Source of the DNA: Candidatus Bathyarchaeota archaeon
GTDB taxonomy: Archaea > Thermoproteota > Bathyarchaeia > TCS64
Length of the DNA: 7,309 nt
Direction: 5' to 3'
Assembly: GCA_030601645.1 (NCBI GenBank)
Contig: JAUWBQ010000088.1
Coordinates: 1-7,309, forward strand
This document shows, one piece after another, positions 1-6,242 of this stretch. The notes under the pieces were generated by a model. It was not told where the DNA came from, searched no databases, and saw only the letters and a list, made by a program, of their open reading frames with translations. Made by a program: the position numbers and the translations under genes. Each line of letters opens with the position of its first letter. Within the stretch, counting starts at the first letter, position 1.

Positions 1-1
1 A

Positions 2-340
2 GGCCCACCCCGACACCCTAGACCGGCCGTGGTCCTCACCCATGGTATCAGCAGCTCCAAGGAGACCGTCAGCGGCATCGCCCTCAAGCTCATCCCCTAT
101 CTCGCTGTGCTCGGGATACAGTACGTACCCATGTACACGCTAAACCTGAGACTGTTCCCCGGGTTACTAGGTTTCTTCTTGGAGTTTATCTGGGCTATCG
201 TGCCCCTGTTCGCTATATCCACTACATGCTCGTGGTGGTTCCACATGGTCACAGGTAGGATCGGGGCTGGTGCTATCTTCAACTCAATGCTTATCGCGTG
301 GGTCTCTGCGTCCCTCTTCCCCTTTGGTACATTGGGATGA
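2..340 (+). CDS. Alpha/beta-hydrolase-related membrane protein, 5' end outside window, apparently internally deleted
   Basis: The frame is open from the window edge to a TGA at 338-340, so the true start is probably outside; a GTG at 29 is possible but has no ribosome site. The first residues read PAVVLTHGISSSKETVSG, which resembles the oxyanion-hole strand and HG motif near the N-terminus of alpha/beta hydrolases. This is followed at once by two or three hydrophobic segments (about LIPYLAVLGIQYVPMY, FFLEFIWAIVPLFAI and GAIFNSMLIAWVSASLFPF). The last part, GRIGAGAIFNSMLIAW, resembles the C-terminal membrane region fused to some archaeal and bacterial alpha/beta hydrolases. The nucleophile elbow (G-x-S-x-G), acid and His of the triad are absent. 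I infer a family member that lost its catalytic centre, so it is probably a pseudogene. Family assignment is from memory of the motifs and is moderately sure. Confidence 0.5.
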   Translation, partial: GPPRHPRPAVVLTHGISSSKETVSGIALKLIPYLAVLGIQYVPMYTLNLRLFPGLLGFFLEFIWAIVPLFAISTTCSWWFHMVTGRIGAGAIFNSMLIAWVSASLFPFGTLG

Positions 341-502
341 TGCGAGAGGAATAAGACGTGAATCGCCCATGTACCTGAATATTGTCCATTTTGTCCAAAA
401 AAAAATGAGACAGTTCCTAGTGATATACATGTTTGAGGGACAAAAAGCATCTAAACATGCTTGTGAACGAGAAAAGAAACCGGGATCCGGTATTTGGTAG
501 AA
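341..502. other. A/T-rich intergenic gap between convergent genes
   Basis: No gene is seen here. The stretch separates the 3' ends of a plus-strand and a minus-strand gene, so it should hold terminators rather than promoters. It contains a run of nine A at 397-405, a 7-bp inverted repeat CATGTTT (428-434)/AAACATG (453-459), and an 8-bp inverted repeat TTTTGTCC (389-396)/GGACAAAA (438-445). Neither hairpin is strong. Confidence 0.5.
397..405 (-). terminator. T9 run, candidate archaeal terminator for the HD/PD-(D/E)XK-like unit
   Basis: Nine consecutive A on the plus strand give T9 on the minus strand, about 98 bases past the stop codon of the gene ending at 503. Archaeal RNA polymerase commonly terminates at T-runs without a hairpin. 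It is the longest T-run in this gap. Assignment is by position and composition only. Confidence 0.35.
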
Positions 503-964
503 CTATCTATGGTCCTTTACCGTGTCGTGTGTCTTTATGGGGGTTATGACGAGGCTACCATCCTTGACCGCCCAGGTCCTCAGGCCGTCGTACTCGACGC
601 CGTTCCCCTCAAGCAGCCTTAACGCGGTCTCCTCTTTTCCCTCGGGGACATATAGGAAGAATTTCTTCACCCGCCTTCCCATCCCAGTCTTCTCGGACAT
701 CAGCCTCCACTTTGGTACCTGGGCCTCAGTGACAGTGTCCTCGGTCTCCACCTCCCCGATCTTCAGGATGTCCGTGTTCGCCTTGGTGATGACTATGCTC
801 GGGTAGACGTAGCCCATGGGGCCCGAGATGCCCCTGATCTTCTTGCCGTCCTCGTTGGTGATGGTGACATAGTCCTCGCCCCAGTCAGTCTGGTCCACGA
901 AGGGGAACCGGGTCGCGGCGATGATCCTTATCACCCTGTCCTTGAGCTCTTCCTTCGAGAGCAT
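503..964 (-). CDS. Small PD-(D/E)XK nuclease-like protein, key acidic residue possibly replaced
   Basis: A soluble 153-residue protein with no signal peptide or membrane segment. Residues 53-76 read VYPSIVITKANTDILKIGEVETED. This resembles a group of small prokaryotic proteins with a PD-(D/E)XK-type core, in which a strand with YPDIVV is followed by a strand with EVETE and later by a strand like KFFLYVP (101-107) and GLR (127-129). Here the expected Asp is Ser56, while Glu71 and Glu73 are kept in an E-x-E arrangement. The protein may therefore be a non-catalytic or altered member. The ATG at 964-962 lies one base after the TAA of the HD gene. There is no good Shine-Dalgarno motif, so translation is probably coupled to the HD gene. 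Stop is TAG. The gene call is firm; the fold assignment is moderate and made from memory. Confidence 0.75.
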   Translation of the reverse strand: MLSKEELKDRVIRIIAATRFPFVDQTDWGEDYVTITNEDGKKIRGISGPMGYVYPSIVITKANTDILKIGEVETEDTVTEAQVPKWRLMSEKTGMGRRVKKFFLYVPEGKEETALRLLEGNGVEYDGLRTWAVKDGSLVITPIKTHDTVKDHR

Positions 965-965
965 C

Positions 966-1517
966 TTAGCTCAACCCGATCTCATCGCTCACGGTCTGCA
1001 TGGCCTCAATGCCCATGGCGAAGAAGTCGTTCATGGTGATGCCGATCTCCTCGCACCTCATGATGTTCTCCCTGCTCACCCTCCGGGCGAAGGACTTGTC
1101 TTTCATCCGCCGGCGGATGCTCTTTGCCTTCATCCCTTGAAGCTTCGTGGGCCTGACCAGCGCCCCGGCGACGATCATCCCAGAGAGGGCGTCCGCTGCG
1201 AAGAGACTTATGTCCATCCTGCTCTCGGCCTTGACGCCGGTCAGCGGGTTGTGAGCCCTGATCGCCTGCAGCCCCTCTTCAGGGAGGAGATCTTTAACCA
1301 TCTCGGCGGAGACCAGACCGTGCCTGCTGAAGTCGTCGCTGGTCCGCTCATAGTCGACGTCATGGAGCATGCCGACGGCCCCCCAGAGCTGGGCGTCCTC
1401 GCTGAAGTGCTCCGCCATCCTCCGCATGATGGCCGAGACGGCTATCATGTGGTTCACGAGGTTCCTGTTCTTGACGTGCCGCTTTACCAGCTCAAGCGCT
1501 TCTTCTCTGGTGATCAT
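966..1517 (-). CDS. HD-domain metal-dependent phosphohydrolase
   Basis: A 183-residue HD-superfamily protein, probably cytoplasmic. The metal-binding set is visible: His23 (LVNHMIAVS), the His52-Asp53 pair (GMLHDVDYE), His66, His89 (IRAHN) and Asp109 (AADALSG). This arrangement matches small HD/HDIG-type hydrolases, which act on phosphate esters such as nucleotides; the substrate cannot be told. The C-terminal third (about 114-183) is basic then helical (KAKSIRRRMKDKSFARRV). The start is ATG at 1517, with AGAGGAG at 1524-1530 six bases upstream. It is the first gene of a two-gene unit with the PD-(D/E)XK-like gene, and is transcribed divergently from the MFS gene. Confidence 0.9.
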   Translation of the reverse strand: MITREEALELVKRHVKNRNLVNHMIAVSAIMRRMAEHFSEDAQLWGAVGMLHDVDYERTSDDFSRHGLVSAEMVKDLLPEEGLQAIRAHNPLTGVKAESRMDISLFAADALSGMIVAGALVRPTKLQGMKAKSIRRRMKDKSFARRVSRENIMRCEEIGITMNDFFAMGIEAMQTVSDEIGLS

Positions 1518-1523
1518 GACTAA

Positions 1524-1530
1524 CTCCTCT
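1524..1530 (-). promoter_or_regulatory. Ribosome binding site of the HD gene
   Basis: AGAGGAG on the minus strand, six bases before the ATG at 1517. It fits the archaeal 16S 3' tail and supports this start. Confidence 0.7.
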
Positions 1531-1561
1531 GGCTTTAACTCGTTTAAACCTTGGGCTCAGT

Positions 1562-1576
1562 ATAACCTTAAATATC
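1562..1576. promoter_or_regulatory. Divergent promoter region with a near-symmetrical TATA element
   Basis: CTTAAATAT at 1567-1575 is a good archaeal TATA box for the MFS gene. Initiation about 26 bases on, near 1597, would give a leader of about 19 bases that holds the GGAGG site. On the other strand the same bases read ATATTTAAG, with GGTTATA next to it. That could serve the HD gene, with a start near 1545 and a leader of about 28 bases. One element may thus direct both genes. A separate 8-bp palindrome, GTTTAAAC, lies at 1542-1549. Spacing is the evidence; no transcript data exist here. Confidence 0.55.
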
Positions 1577-1603
1577 GTACCCAGTTCTCTTGTAGAATCC
1601 TAT

Positions 1604-1608
1604 GGAGG
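1604..1608 (+). promoter_or_regulatory. Ribosome binding site of the MFS gene
   Basis: GGAGG seven bases before the ATG at 1616, a textbook position that fixes this start. Confidence 0.75.
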
Positions 1609-1615
1609 CCCTTAG

Positions 1616-2812
1616 ATGAAGCCTGAGAAGAAGCCGACGTCTATATTGAACTACGGCCTCCTCGTCATGACGGCCACCCACACCCTCACCCACGCTTTCC
1701 AGCAAATCCACACGGCTCTCTTCCCCATCCTGAAGTCCCCGGAGGAGTTCAACCTCTCCTACCAGCAGATCGGGCTGATAGCGGCGATACCCCCCCTCTG
1801 TCAGGCCCTATTGTCAATCCCCGCGGGGCTCCTCTCTGACAGGTTCGGATCTAAAAAGATGGTGCTAGTGAGCATCGTTGTGGCAGCCTTGGGGGCAGTC
1901 CTCGCAAGTCGGGCCCAGAACCCTTGGATGCTGATCGTAGGGGTCAGCCTCCTCCTCGTTAACACCACAATCTACCATCCGGCCGCCTACAGTTTCACCA
2001 CTCTGCGGTTCCAAGCCAGTGACAGGTCTAAGGCTCTTGGCGTCCACGGGGCTGGGGGAACCCTGGGCATGGCAATAGGCCCCATATCGGTCACCATCCT
2101 CATGGCCTTTTTCGCCTTCACTTGGAGGCAGGTCTACTTATTCTGGATAATCCCATTGATGGCTGGCATGCTCACCGTGCTCAGGATCAAATCGAGGCCT
2201 CGGGAGGAGATGGTGGAGAACAACTCGAAGAACGCCCCAGATGAAGAAGTCAAGAAGCTCCTTTCTCTCAACCTAGTCATGTTCCTCGTCTTCATAGGGA
2301 TCAGGATGATGGCCGGAGGCATGATCAGCTCCTTCCTACCAATCTTCTTGGTTGAGAACAAGGGTGTCACCCCATACATGGCCAGCCTCATCTTCGGGAG
2401 CAACTATCTGATGGGATTGGTGGCGGCTCCCCTCGGCGGTTTCATGGCCGCCCGGTACGGCGAGAAGAGGTGGCTCACTCTGGTACTATTCCTCTCATAC
2501 GTAAGCCTGGGCGTCGCATTTATCGCCCCAAACACAGCCGTCTTCGTCGTGCTCTGGCTCGTAAACGGCTTCTTCAACTTCCTCGGGATGGCGGCAAACT
2601 CCAGCATCATGGCCCAGCTCACACCCAGCCGGCAGAGGGGGTTGGGATACGGCCTCTTCTTCCTCCCCGGAAGCATCATGGGGGCGGTGGCTCCGATGAT
2701 CGCGGCCTACATCGCCGAGAACTTTGGCCTCATCAACATTTTCTACGCCTCTCTGGCGGTCTACTTCATCAGCCTGTCAATTCTCCAGTTCGGGGTGAAG
2801 ACCAAGTCCTAG
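1616..2812 (+). CDS. MFS transporter (12-helix major facilitator)
   Basis: A 398-residue integral membrane protein of usual MFS length, with two six-helix halves joined by a charged loop (about 190-213). MFS motif A is clear after helix 2: AGLLSDRFGSKK at residues 70-81. A weaker copy, PLGGFMAARYGEKR, lies at 272-285 in the second half. Histidines in helix 1 (THTLTHAFQQIH, 21-32) and the segments YHPAAYS (120-126) and GVHGAGGTLGMAIGP (142-156) resemble the fosmidomycin-resistance-like branch of MFS proteins. That branch suggests export or uptake of small organic compounds, but the substrate cannot be assigned. Its stop codon TAG (2810-2812) overlaps the stop of the convergent SLC13-type gene within a CTAG. 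It is driven by its own promoter and lies opposite the HD unit. Confidence 0.92.
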   Translation: MKPEKKPTSILNYGLLVMTATHTLTHAFQQIHTALFPILKSPEEFNLSYQQIGLIAAIPPLCQALLSIPAGLLSDRFGSKKMVLVSIVVAALGAVLASRAQNPWMLIVGVSLLLVNTTIYHPAAYSFTTLRFQASDRSKALGVHGAGGTLGMAIGPISVTILMAFFAFTWRQVYLFWIIPLMAGMLTVLRIKSRPREEMVENNSKNAPDEEVKKLLSLNLVMFLVFIGIRMMAGGMISSFLPIFLVENKGVTPYMASLIFGSNYLMGLVAAPLGGFMAARYGEKRWLTLVLFLSYVSLGVAFIAPNTAVFVVLWLVNGFFNFLGMAANSSIMAQLTPSRQRGLGYGLFFLPGSIMGAVAPMIAAYIAENFGLINIFYASLAVYFISLSILQFGVKTKS

Positions 2813-4191
2813 ACCAAGAGGGGCCAGAGGAAATAGGCGAGGGCGATCGTTATGATGACTCCTACAACGTCCAGGACGACACCGGCCTTGATCATCTCCC
2901 CCATCTTCACCTTCCCGGTGCTATAGGCGATGGCGTTCGGTGGCGTCCCCACGGGGAGCATGAAGTCGAGACTCGTAGCGATCCCCACGACCACAGCCAG
3001 AATCACGGGATTCACATCAGTGGATACGCCGAGACCTATAGCAATCGGCAGGAAGATCCCGGCGCTGGCAGTGTTGCTCGCGATGATGCTGATGCCGAGG
3101 CCGAATGCCGCAACCAGGGAGATGATCACAACTTCGGATCTGCCGCCCGTCATGGATAGGAGGCCGTCGCTGATCCTGACCACAAGCCCAGAGGTCTCCA
3201 AGGCCGCTCCAAGGCTCAGACCACCCCCTATGAGGAGGAGGGTGTTCCAGTTAGCCCTGGGGATGTCCCGCTCGTTCACGAGATCCGACACGAGGAGGAA
3301 CACGGCGATGATGGCCGCTACGACGCTTGAGGACAGACCATGACCAGACCATCCAACAGTGGCAGCGATGGGCTCCGGGAGCTTGCCAGTGAGCCAGAGG
3401 AGGAGTGAGAAGACGAAGACGACAAGAGTTAGTTTCTGTTTTGCGTTGAGGGATTCGACCTCGACATCCAGGCTGGGCATTCTCTTCACGTCCGTCGGGA
3501 AGATGACGAAGAGGACCAGCCAGATGGCCAAGATCATGATGAGAGATATTGGTAGGCCAAAGAACATCCACCCCAAGAATGTGATCTCGTAGCCGAGTAG
3601 GTCCCTCAAGAAGCCTGCGGCCATGGCGCACGTCGTCGTGCCCACGAGGGTGGAGAGCCCCCCCGCCGTAGCCGAGTATGCAATGCTCAGCACCATGATC
3701 TTCGAGAAGTTACCCTTCCGGTCTTCGACCTCGTCCGTCAGTTTCAGGGCGATGGTGAGCATCAGGGCGGTCGAGGCGGTGTTGCTGATCCACATGGAGA
3801 GGAAGGCGGTTGTGGCCATGATGGCCAGGACCACGAACCTGACGTCGGCTCTCAGTCTAGATAAGATCTGATATGCTAGGTACTCGTCCAGGTCCTGCTT
3901 CTCGAGGGCTATTGCGAGGAGGAACCCGCCGAGGAGGAGCATCACCACAGGGTCGAAGAAGGGCCTCAGGGCAGCCTCGAACGACTGCACCCCCAGGATG
4001 GCTTGGAGGATAGGGATGAGGATCGAGGTCGCCACCAGGGGGACGGCCTCCGTCGTCCAGAGCCCTGCAGCCATAATGAGCACTATCAGGGAGAGACGTT
4101 CGTCCAAGCTGAGAACACCTGACGTGGATAGGAAGGCCGCGACCGAGGCCAGCGTTACCGCCGCAAGGGCGGCTATCCTCTTTCCGTCCAA
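2809..4191 (-). CDS. SLC13/DASS family anion (Na+/carboxylate or sulfate) symporter
   Basis: A 460-residue multi-pass membrane protein of usual DASS length (about 11 helices). The two substrate/sodium-binding SNT motifs are intact: WISNTAST around residues 134-141 and IIASNTASAG around 369-378. The family signature SLDFMLPVGTPPNAIAY lies at 407-423, followed by the expected GKVKMGEMIKAG. DPVVMLLLGGFLLA (80-93) is also typical of the N-terminal half. Members carry di- and tricarboxylates or sulfate, often with sodium; the substrate is not decidable here. The start is TTG at 4191, since no ATG occurs before residue 40 and helix 1 begins by about residue 6. The upstream gene stops only four codons earlier in the same frame, so translation is probably coupled. 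There is only a weak GGGGT before the start. Stop is TAG inside the shared CTAG with the MFS gene. Confidence 0.93.
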   Translation of the reverse strand: MDGKRIAALAAVTLASVAAFLSTSGVLSLDERLSLIVLIMAAGLWTTEAVPLVATSILIPILQAILGVQSFEAALRPFFDPVVMLLLGGFLLAIALEKQDLDEYLAYQILSRLRADVRFVVLAIMATTAFLSMWISNTASTALMLTIALKLTDEVEDRKGNFSKIMVLSIAYSATAGGLSTLVGTTTCAMAAGFLRDLLGYEITFLGWMFFGLPISLIMILAIWLVLFVIFPTDVKRMPSLDVEVESLNAKQKLTLVVFVFSLLLWLTGKLPEPIAATVGWSGHGLSSSVVAAIIAVFLLVSDLVNERDIPRANWNTLLLIGGGLSLGAALETSGLVVRISDGLLSMTGGRSEVVIISLVAAFGLGISIIASNTASAGIFLPIAIGLGVSTDVNPVILAVVVGIATSLDFMLPVGTPPNAIAYSTGKVKMGEMIKAGVVLDVVGVIITIALAYFLWPLLV

Positions 4192-4203
4192 GGGTGACCC
4201 CGA

Positions 4204-4494
4204 CTAGAGCTCTTTGAATGATATGACGTCGCAGTCTTCCTCGCGGCAGAGGCTATCGAACATCGCCTTGAACTGGAATAGGTCCTCGAGGTCTACGGTT
4301 CCGTAGAGGACAGCCAGGCTCGGATAACGTTTCTCCGAGGCCACCAAGAAGGGGGGGACTGCGATGCTGGCGTTGAAGTCGGCCCTGAGCTTCGAGTCCC
4401 GTAACTTGTTGGCGAGTTTCAGGATTATGTTCTTCTCGATGATGTCCCCCCTCACGATGATCTCGACCGTCTTAATCTTTCCCACCCAGACCAC
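4204..4494 (-). CDS. Small unrecognised protein upstream of the SLC13-type transporter
   Basis: I do not recognise this protein. It is 96 residues from the GTG at 4494, or 93 from a second GTG at 4485. The second start is favoured because AGGTG (4493-4497) lies seven bases before it and matches the 16S tail, while the first GTG sits inside that motif. The product then begins with KIKTVEIIVRGDII and alternates hydrophobic strands with helices (ILKLANKLRDSKL, LEDLFQFKAMFDSLC). It could be a small alpha/beta fold. There is no membrane segment. Two cysteines near the end (REEDCDV and SLCREE) give C-x4-C. Its TAG stop is in frame with the transporter, and the two genes are probably co-transcribed. 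It may act with the transporter, but that is only guilt by association. Confidence 0.72.
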   Translation of the reverse strand: MVWVGKIKTVEIIVRGDIIEKNIILKLANKLRDSKLRADFNASIAVPPFLVASEKRYPSLAVLYGTVDLEDLFQFKAMFDSLCREEDCDVISFKEL

Positions 4495-4497
4495 CTA
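4493..4497 (-). promoter_or_regulatory. Ribosome binding site pointing to the GTG at 4485
   Basis: AGGTG on the minus strand, with a seven-base spacer to GTG at 4485-4483. It overlaps the more upstream GTG (4494), which argues that the longer reading is not the true start unless the transcript is leaderless. Confidence 0.45.
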
Positions 4498-4514
4498 CTG
4501 ACATGTGAATCACA

Positions 4515-4526
4515 TTTTATTAAAAG
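4515..4526 (-). promoter_or_regulatory. Candidate TATA box (or T-rich terminator) between amidohydrolase and small ORF
   Basis: On the minus strand this reads CTTTTAATAAAA. Initiation about 24-26 bases on would fall near 4495-4497, right at the start of the small gene. That would give a very short leader or a leaderless transcript. The same A/T tract lies just past the amidohydrolase stop and could also end that transcript. Confidence 0.4.
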
Positions 4527-4544
4527 GACTGGGCCTCTTGTGAC

Positions 4545-6119
4545 TTAATCCATGGAGTAGAGGATCTTGCCGCCCACAAGGGTCATGTAGACACGGACAT
4601 CCTTGATCTCCTCTGCTGGTATCTTTGTGAGGTCCTTCTCCAAGACGGCTACGTCCGCCAACTTCCCCGGCTCGATGCTCCCTTTTACATCCTCCTCGAA
4701 GGAGGCGTACGCCGAGTCCAGCGTGTAGGCCCTCACCGCCTCCTCGAGGGTTATGCGGCTGTTCTTCACGGGATGGTTGACCGCCGACCAGATCCCGTAC
4801 AGGGGATGGAAGGGCATGCAGTCGGAGCCGAAGGCCAGCTTTATACCCTCGTCCAGGAGCAGCCGGTAAGGGTTGTTCTGCCTCAGTCGTCTCTTTCCCA
4901 GGCGGGCCTCGTAGAGGCTGTCCGGTCCGCTCCACTCGCCGACGAAGTTTGGTTGCATCGAGGCCACGATGCCGAGCTGCCTTATGCGCTCTATCTGGCT
5001 GGACGAGAGTATCTCGCAGTGCTCTATGCGGTGGCGGTGATCCTTCCTGGGCGAGCCCTTCAACGCCCCCTCGATGGCGTTGATGACCAGGTCTATTCCA
5101 TAATCGCCGATGGCGTGGACCGCCACTTGGAAGCCTTGCTCGTGGATTTTTTTTACCTTCTCGTTGAGGTCCTCGGGGGACATCATGGTCAGTCCCTTCG
5201 TCGTGGGATCGTCCTCATACGGCTCGTACAAGGCCGCAGTCCTTGCGCCGAGGGAGCCATCCATCAACAACTTGGCAGGGCCGAGCCTGATCGTCCCGTT
5301 CCTTGAACCGACATGCAGGCCAACGCCCTCCATCGACTCGGAGAGGCCCTTTCTCCACATAATATTGACTCTGACTTTCAGGATGCCCTTCTCTAAGGCG
5401 ACCTGATAGGCCTTCACGCCGAAGTCGCCCAACCCGGCGTCGTGGACGCTAGTGCAACCTAGACTCAGGGCGTATTCACAGGCTTTCTTGAGCCCCTCTA
5501 GCGCCAGCTCATGTGTCTCGGGGGGTATGAAGGGCTGGACCAGCTGCCTGGCGTCTCTGAGGACTCCGGTCGGCTCACCGTCCGGTCCCTTGTCCACCTG
5601 GCCTCCTGGAGGGTCTGGGGTGTTCTTGTTGATTCCAGCTATCTCCAGAGCCTTGGAGTTGAGGGTTACCATGTGGCCACAGACTCTGGTGAGGACGACG
5701 GGATTATCTGGGGAGAAGGGATCCAGATCGGTCTTCTCGATGAAACGCCTATCCTCCCACTTGCTGTCGTCCCAGCCCCTGCCGAGTATCCATTCGCCCT
5801 TATTGGCTTCCTCGAGCCTCGTTCTTATCTTGTCTACTGCCTCTGCGAGGGATTCTGTCTTGCTCATATCGACGGTGCTGATCATCCGCATCCCCATCCA
5901 CAGGAAGTGGGTATGGGCGTCGTTCAAACCGGGGATAACGGTCTTCCCTGCGGCGTCGATGAGCTCCGCCCCCTCGGGGATGACAACCTCCCCACGCTTG
6001 CCAACGGCAATGATCCGGTCATCTTTCAACAACACAACGCTATCTTCCACCGGATGGCGGCCTGTACCATCGATCAGAGTGCCGCCCACGATCGCTCGGG
6101 TACATTGCTCATGAGACAT
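4545..6119 (-). CDS. Metal-dependent amidohydrolase, YtcJ/NfdA type (amidohydrolase 3 family)
   Basis: A 524-residue cytoplasmic enzyme of normal family length. The N-terminal beta domain (AIVGGTLIDGTG, 9-20; DDRIIAVG, 33-40) leads into the TIM-barrel motif PGLNDAHTHF (63-72) with metal ligands His69 and His71. The likely carboxylated lysine is Lys283 in LGPAKLLMDGSLGARTA. Further ligands are His335 (VAVHAIGD), His367 (HRIEHCE) and Asp433 (AFGSDCMPF). The C-terminal SIEPGKLADVAVLEKD (481-496) closes the beta domain. All are intact, so an active hydrolase of amide, formamide or cyclic-amide bonds is likely; the substrate is unknown. The start is ATG at 6119 with GGGAG at 6124-6128. Stop is TAA. 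It lies upstream of the small-ORF/SLC13 pair on the same strand with a 50-base gap. A supply route of transporter plus hydrolase is possible but inferred. Confidence 0.93.
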   Translation of the reverse strand: MSHEQCTRAIVGGTLIDGTGRHPVEDSVVLLKDDRIIAVGKRGEVVIPEGAELIDAAGKTVIPGLNDAHTHFLWMGMRMISTVDMSKTESLAEAVDKIRTRLEEANKGEWILGRGWDDSKWEDRRFIEKTDLDPFSPDNPVVLTRVCGHMVTLNSKALEIAGINKNTPDPPGGQVDKGPDGEPTGVLRDARQLVQPFIPPETHELALEGLKKACEYALSLGCTSVHDAGLGDFGVKAYQVALEKGILKVRVNIMWRKGLSESMEGVGLHVGSRNGTIRLGPAKLLMDGSLGARTAALYEPYEDDPTTKGLTMMSPEDLNEKVKKIHEQGFQVAVHAIGDYGIDLVINAIEGALKGSPRKDHRHRIEHCEILSSSQIERIRQLGIVASMQPNFVGEWSGPDSLYEARLGKRRLRQNNPYRLLLDEGIKLAFGSDCMPFHPLYGIWSAVNHPVKNSRITLEEAVRAYTLDSAYASFEEDVKGSIEPGKLADVAVLEKDLTKIPAEEIKDVRVYMTLVGGKILYSMD

Positions 6120-6167
6120 GGTGCTCCCGCGATGATGCTTCCTAGACCATTTTAACTTTTCTCAGTT

Positions 6168-6177
6168 GAATTAAATG
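6168..6177 (-). promoter_or_regulatory. Candidate TATA box of the amidohydrolase gene
   Basis: On the minus strand CATTTAATTC is centred about 53 bases before the ATG. This places initiation near 6146 and gives a leader of about 27 bases with the GGGAG site. AGTTAAAATG, closer in at 6149-6158, is an alternative that would leave a leader of only about 8 bases. Confidence 0.35.
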
Positions 6178-6221
6178 AATGAGGACTCCAAGAGAATGTA
6201 GTAAATTATCCGAGGGTCCGC

Positions 6222-6226
6222 AAAAA
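6222..6226 (-). terminator. Short T-run after the helical small gene
   Basis: T5 on the minus strand, 17 bases past the stop of the gene ending at 6243. It is a weak archaeal-type terminator candidate. With the TATA-like element further down it suggests the amidohydrolase is transcribed separately. Confidence 0.25.
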
Positions 6227-6242
6227 GGATGGCTATTAGATA

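Noticed and set aside
428..459. CATGTTT/AAACATG inverted repeat as an operator or intrinsic hairpin terminator.
   Set aside because: It has only seven pairs with an 18-base loop, is A/T-rich, and lies between convergent 3' ends with no gene start nearby. Too weak to call.
921..1523. 200-codon plus-strand open frame opposite the HD gene.
   Set aside because: The minus-strand frame has the complete HD motif set and a good ribosome site. The plus frame has a low-complexity His/Pro/Leu-rich composition typical of a shadow.
2470..3159. 229-codon plus-strand open frame crossing from the MFS gene into the SLC13-type gene.
   Set aside because: It overlaps two well-supported membrane-protein genes and its translation is compositionally odd, with no recognisable domain.
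5511..6155. Long plus-strand open frame of 214 codons opposite the amidohydrolase, with others at 5452-6114 and 4773-5306.
   Set aside because: They lie antisense to a gene with full metal-ligand motifs. Such frames arise from GC-rich third codon positions. They have no plausible domain or start signals.
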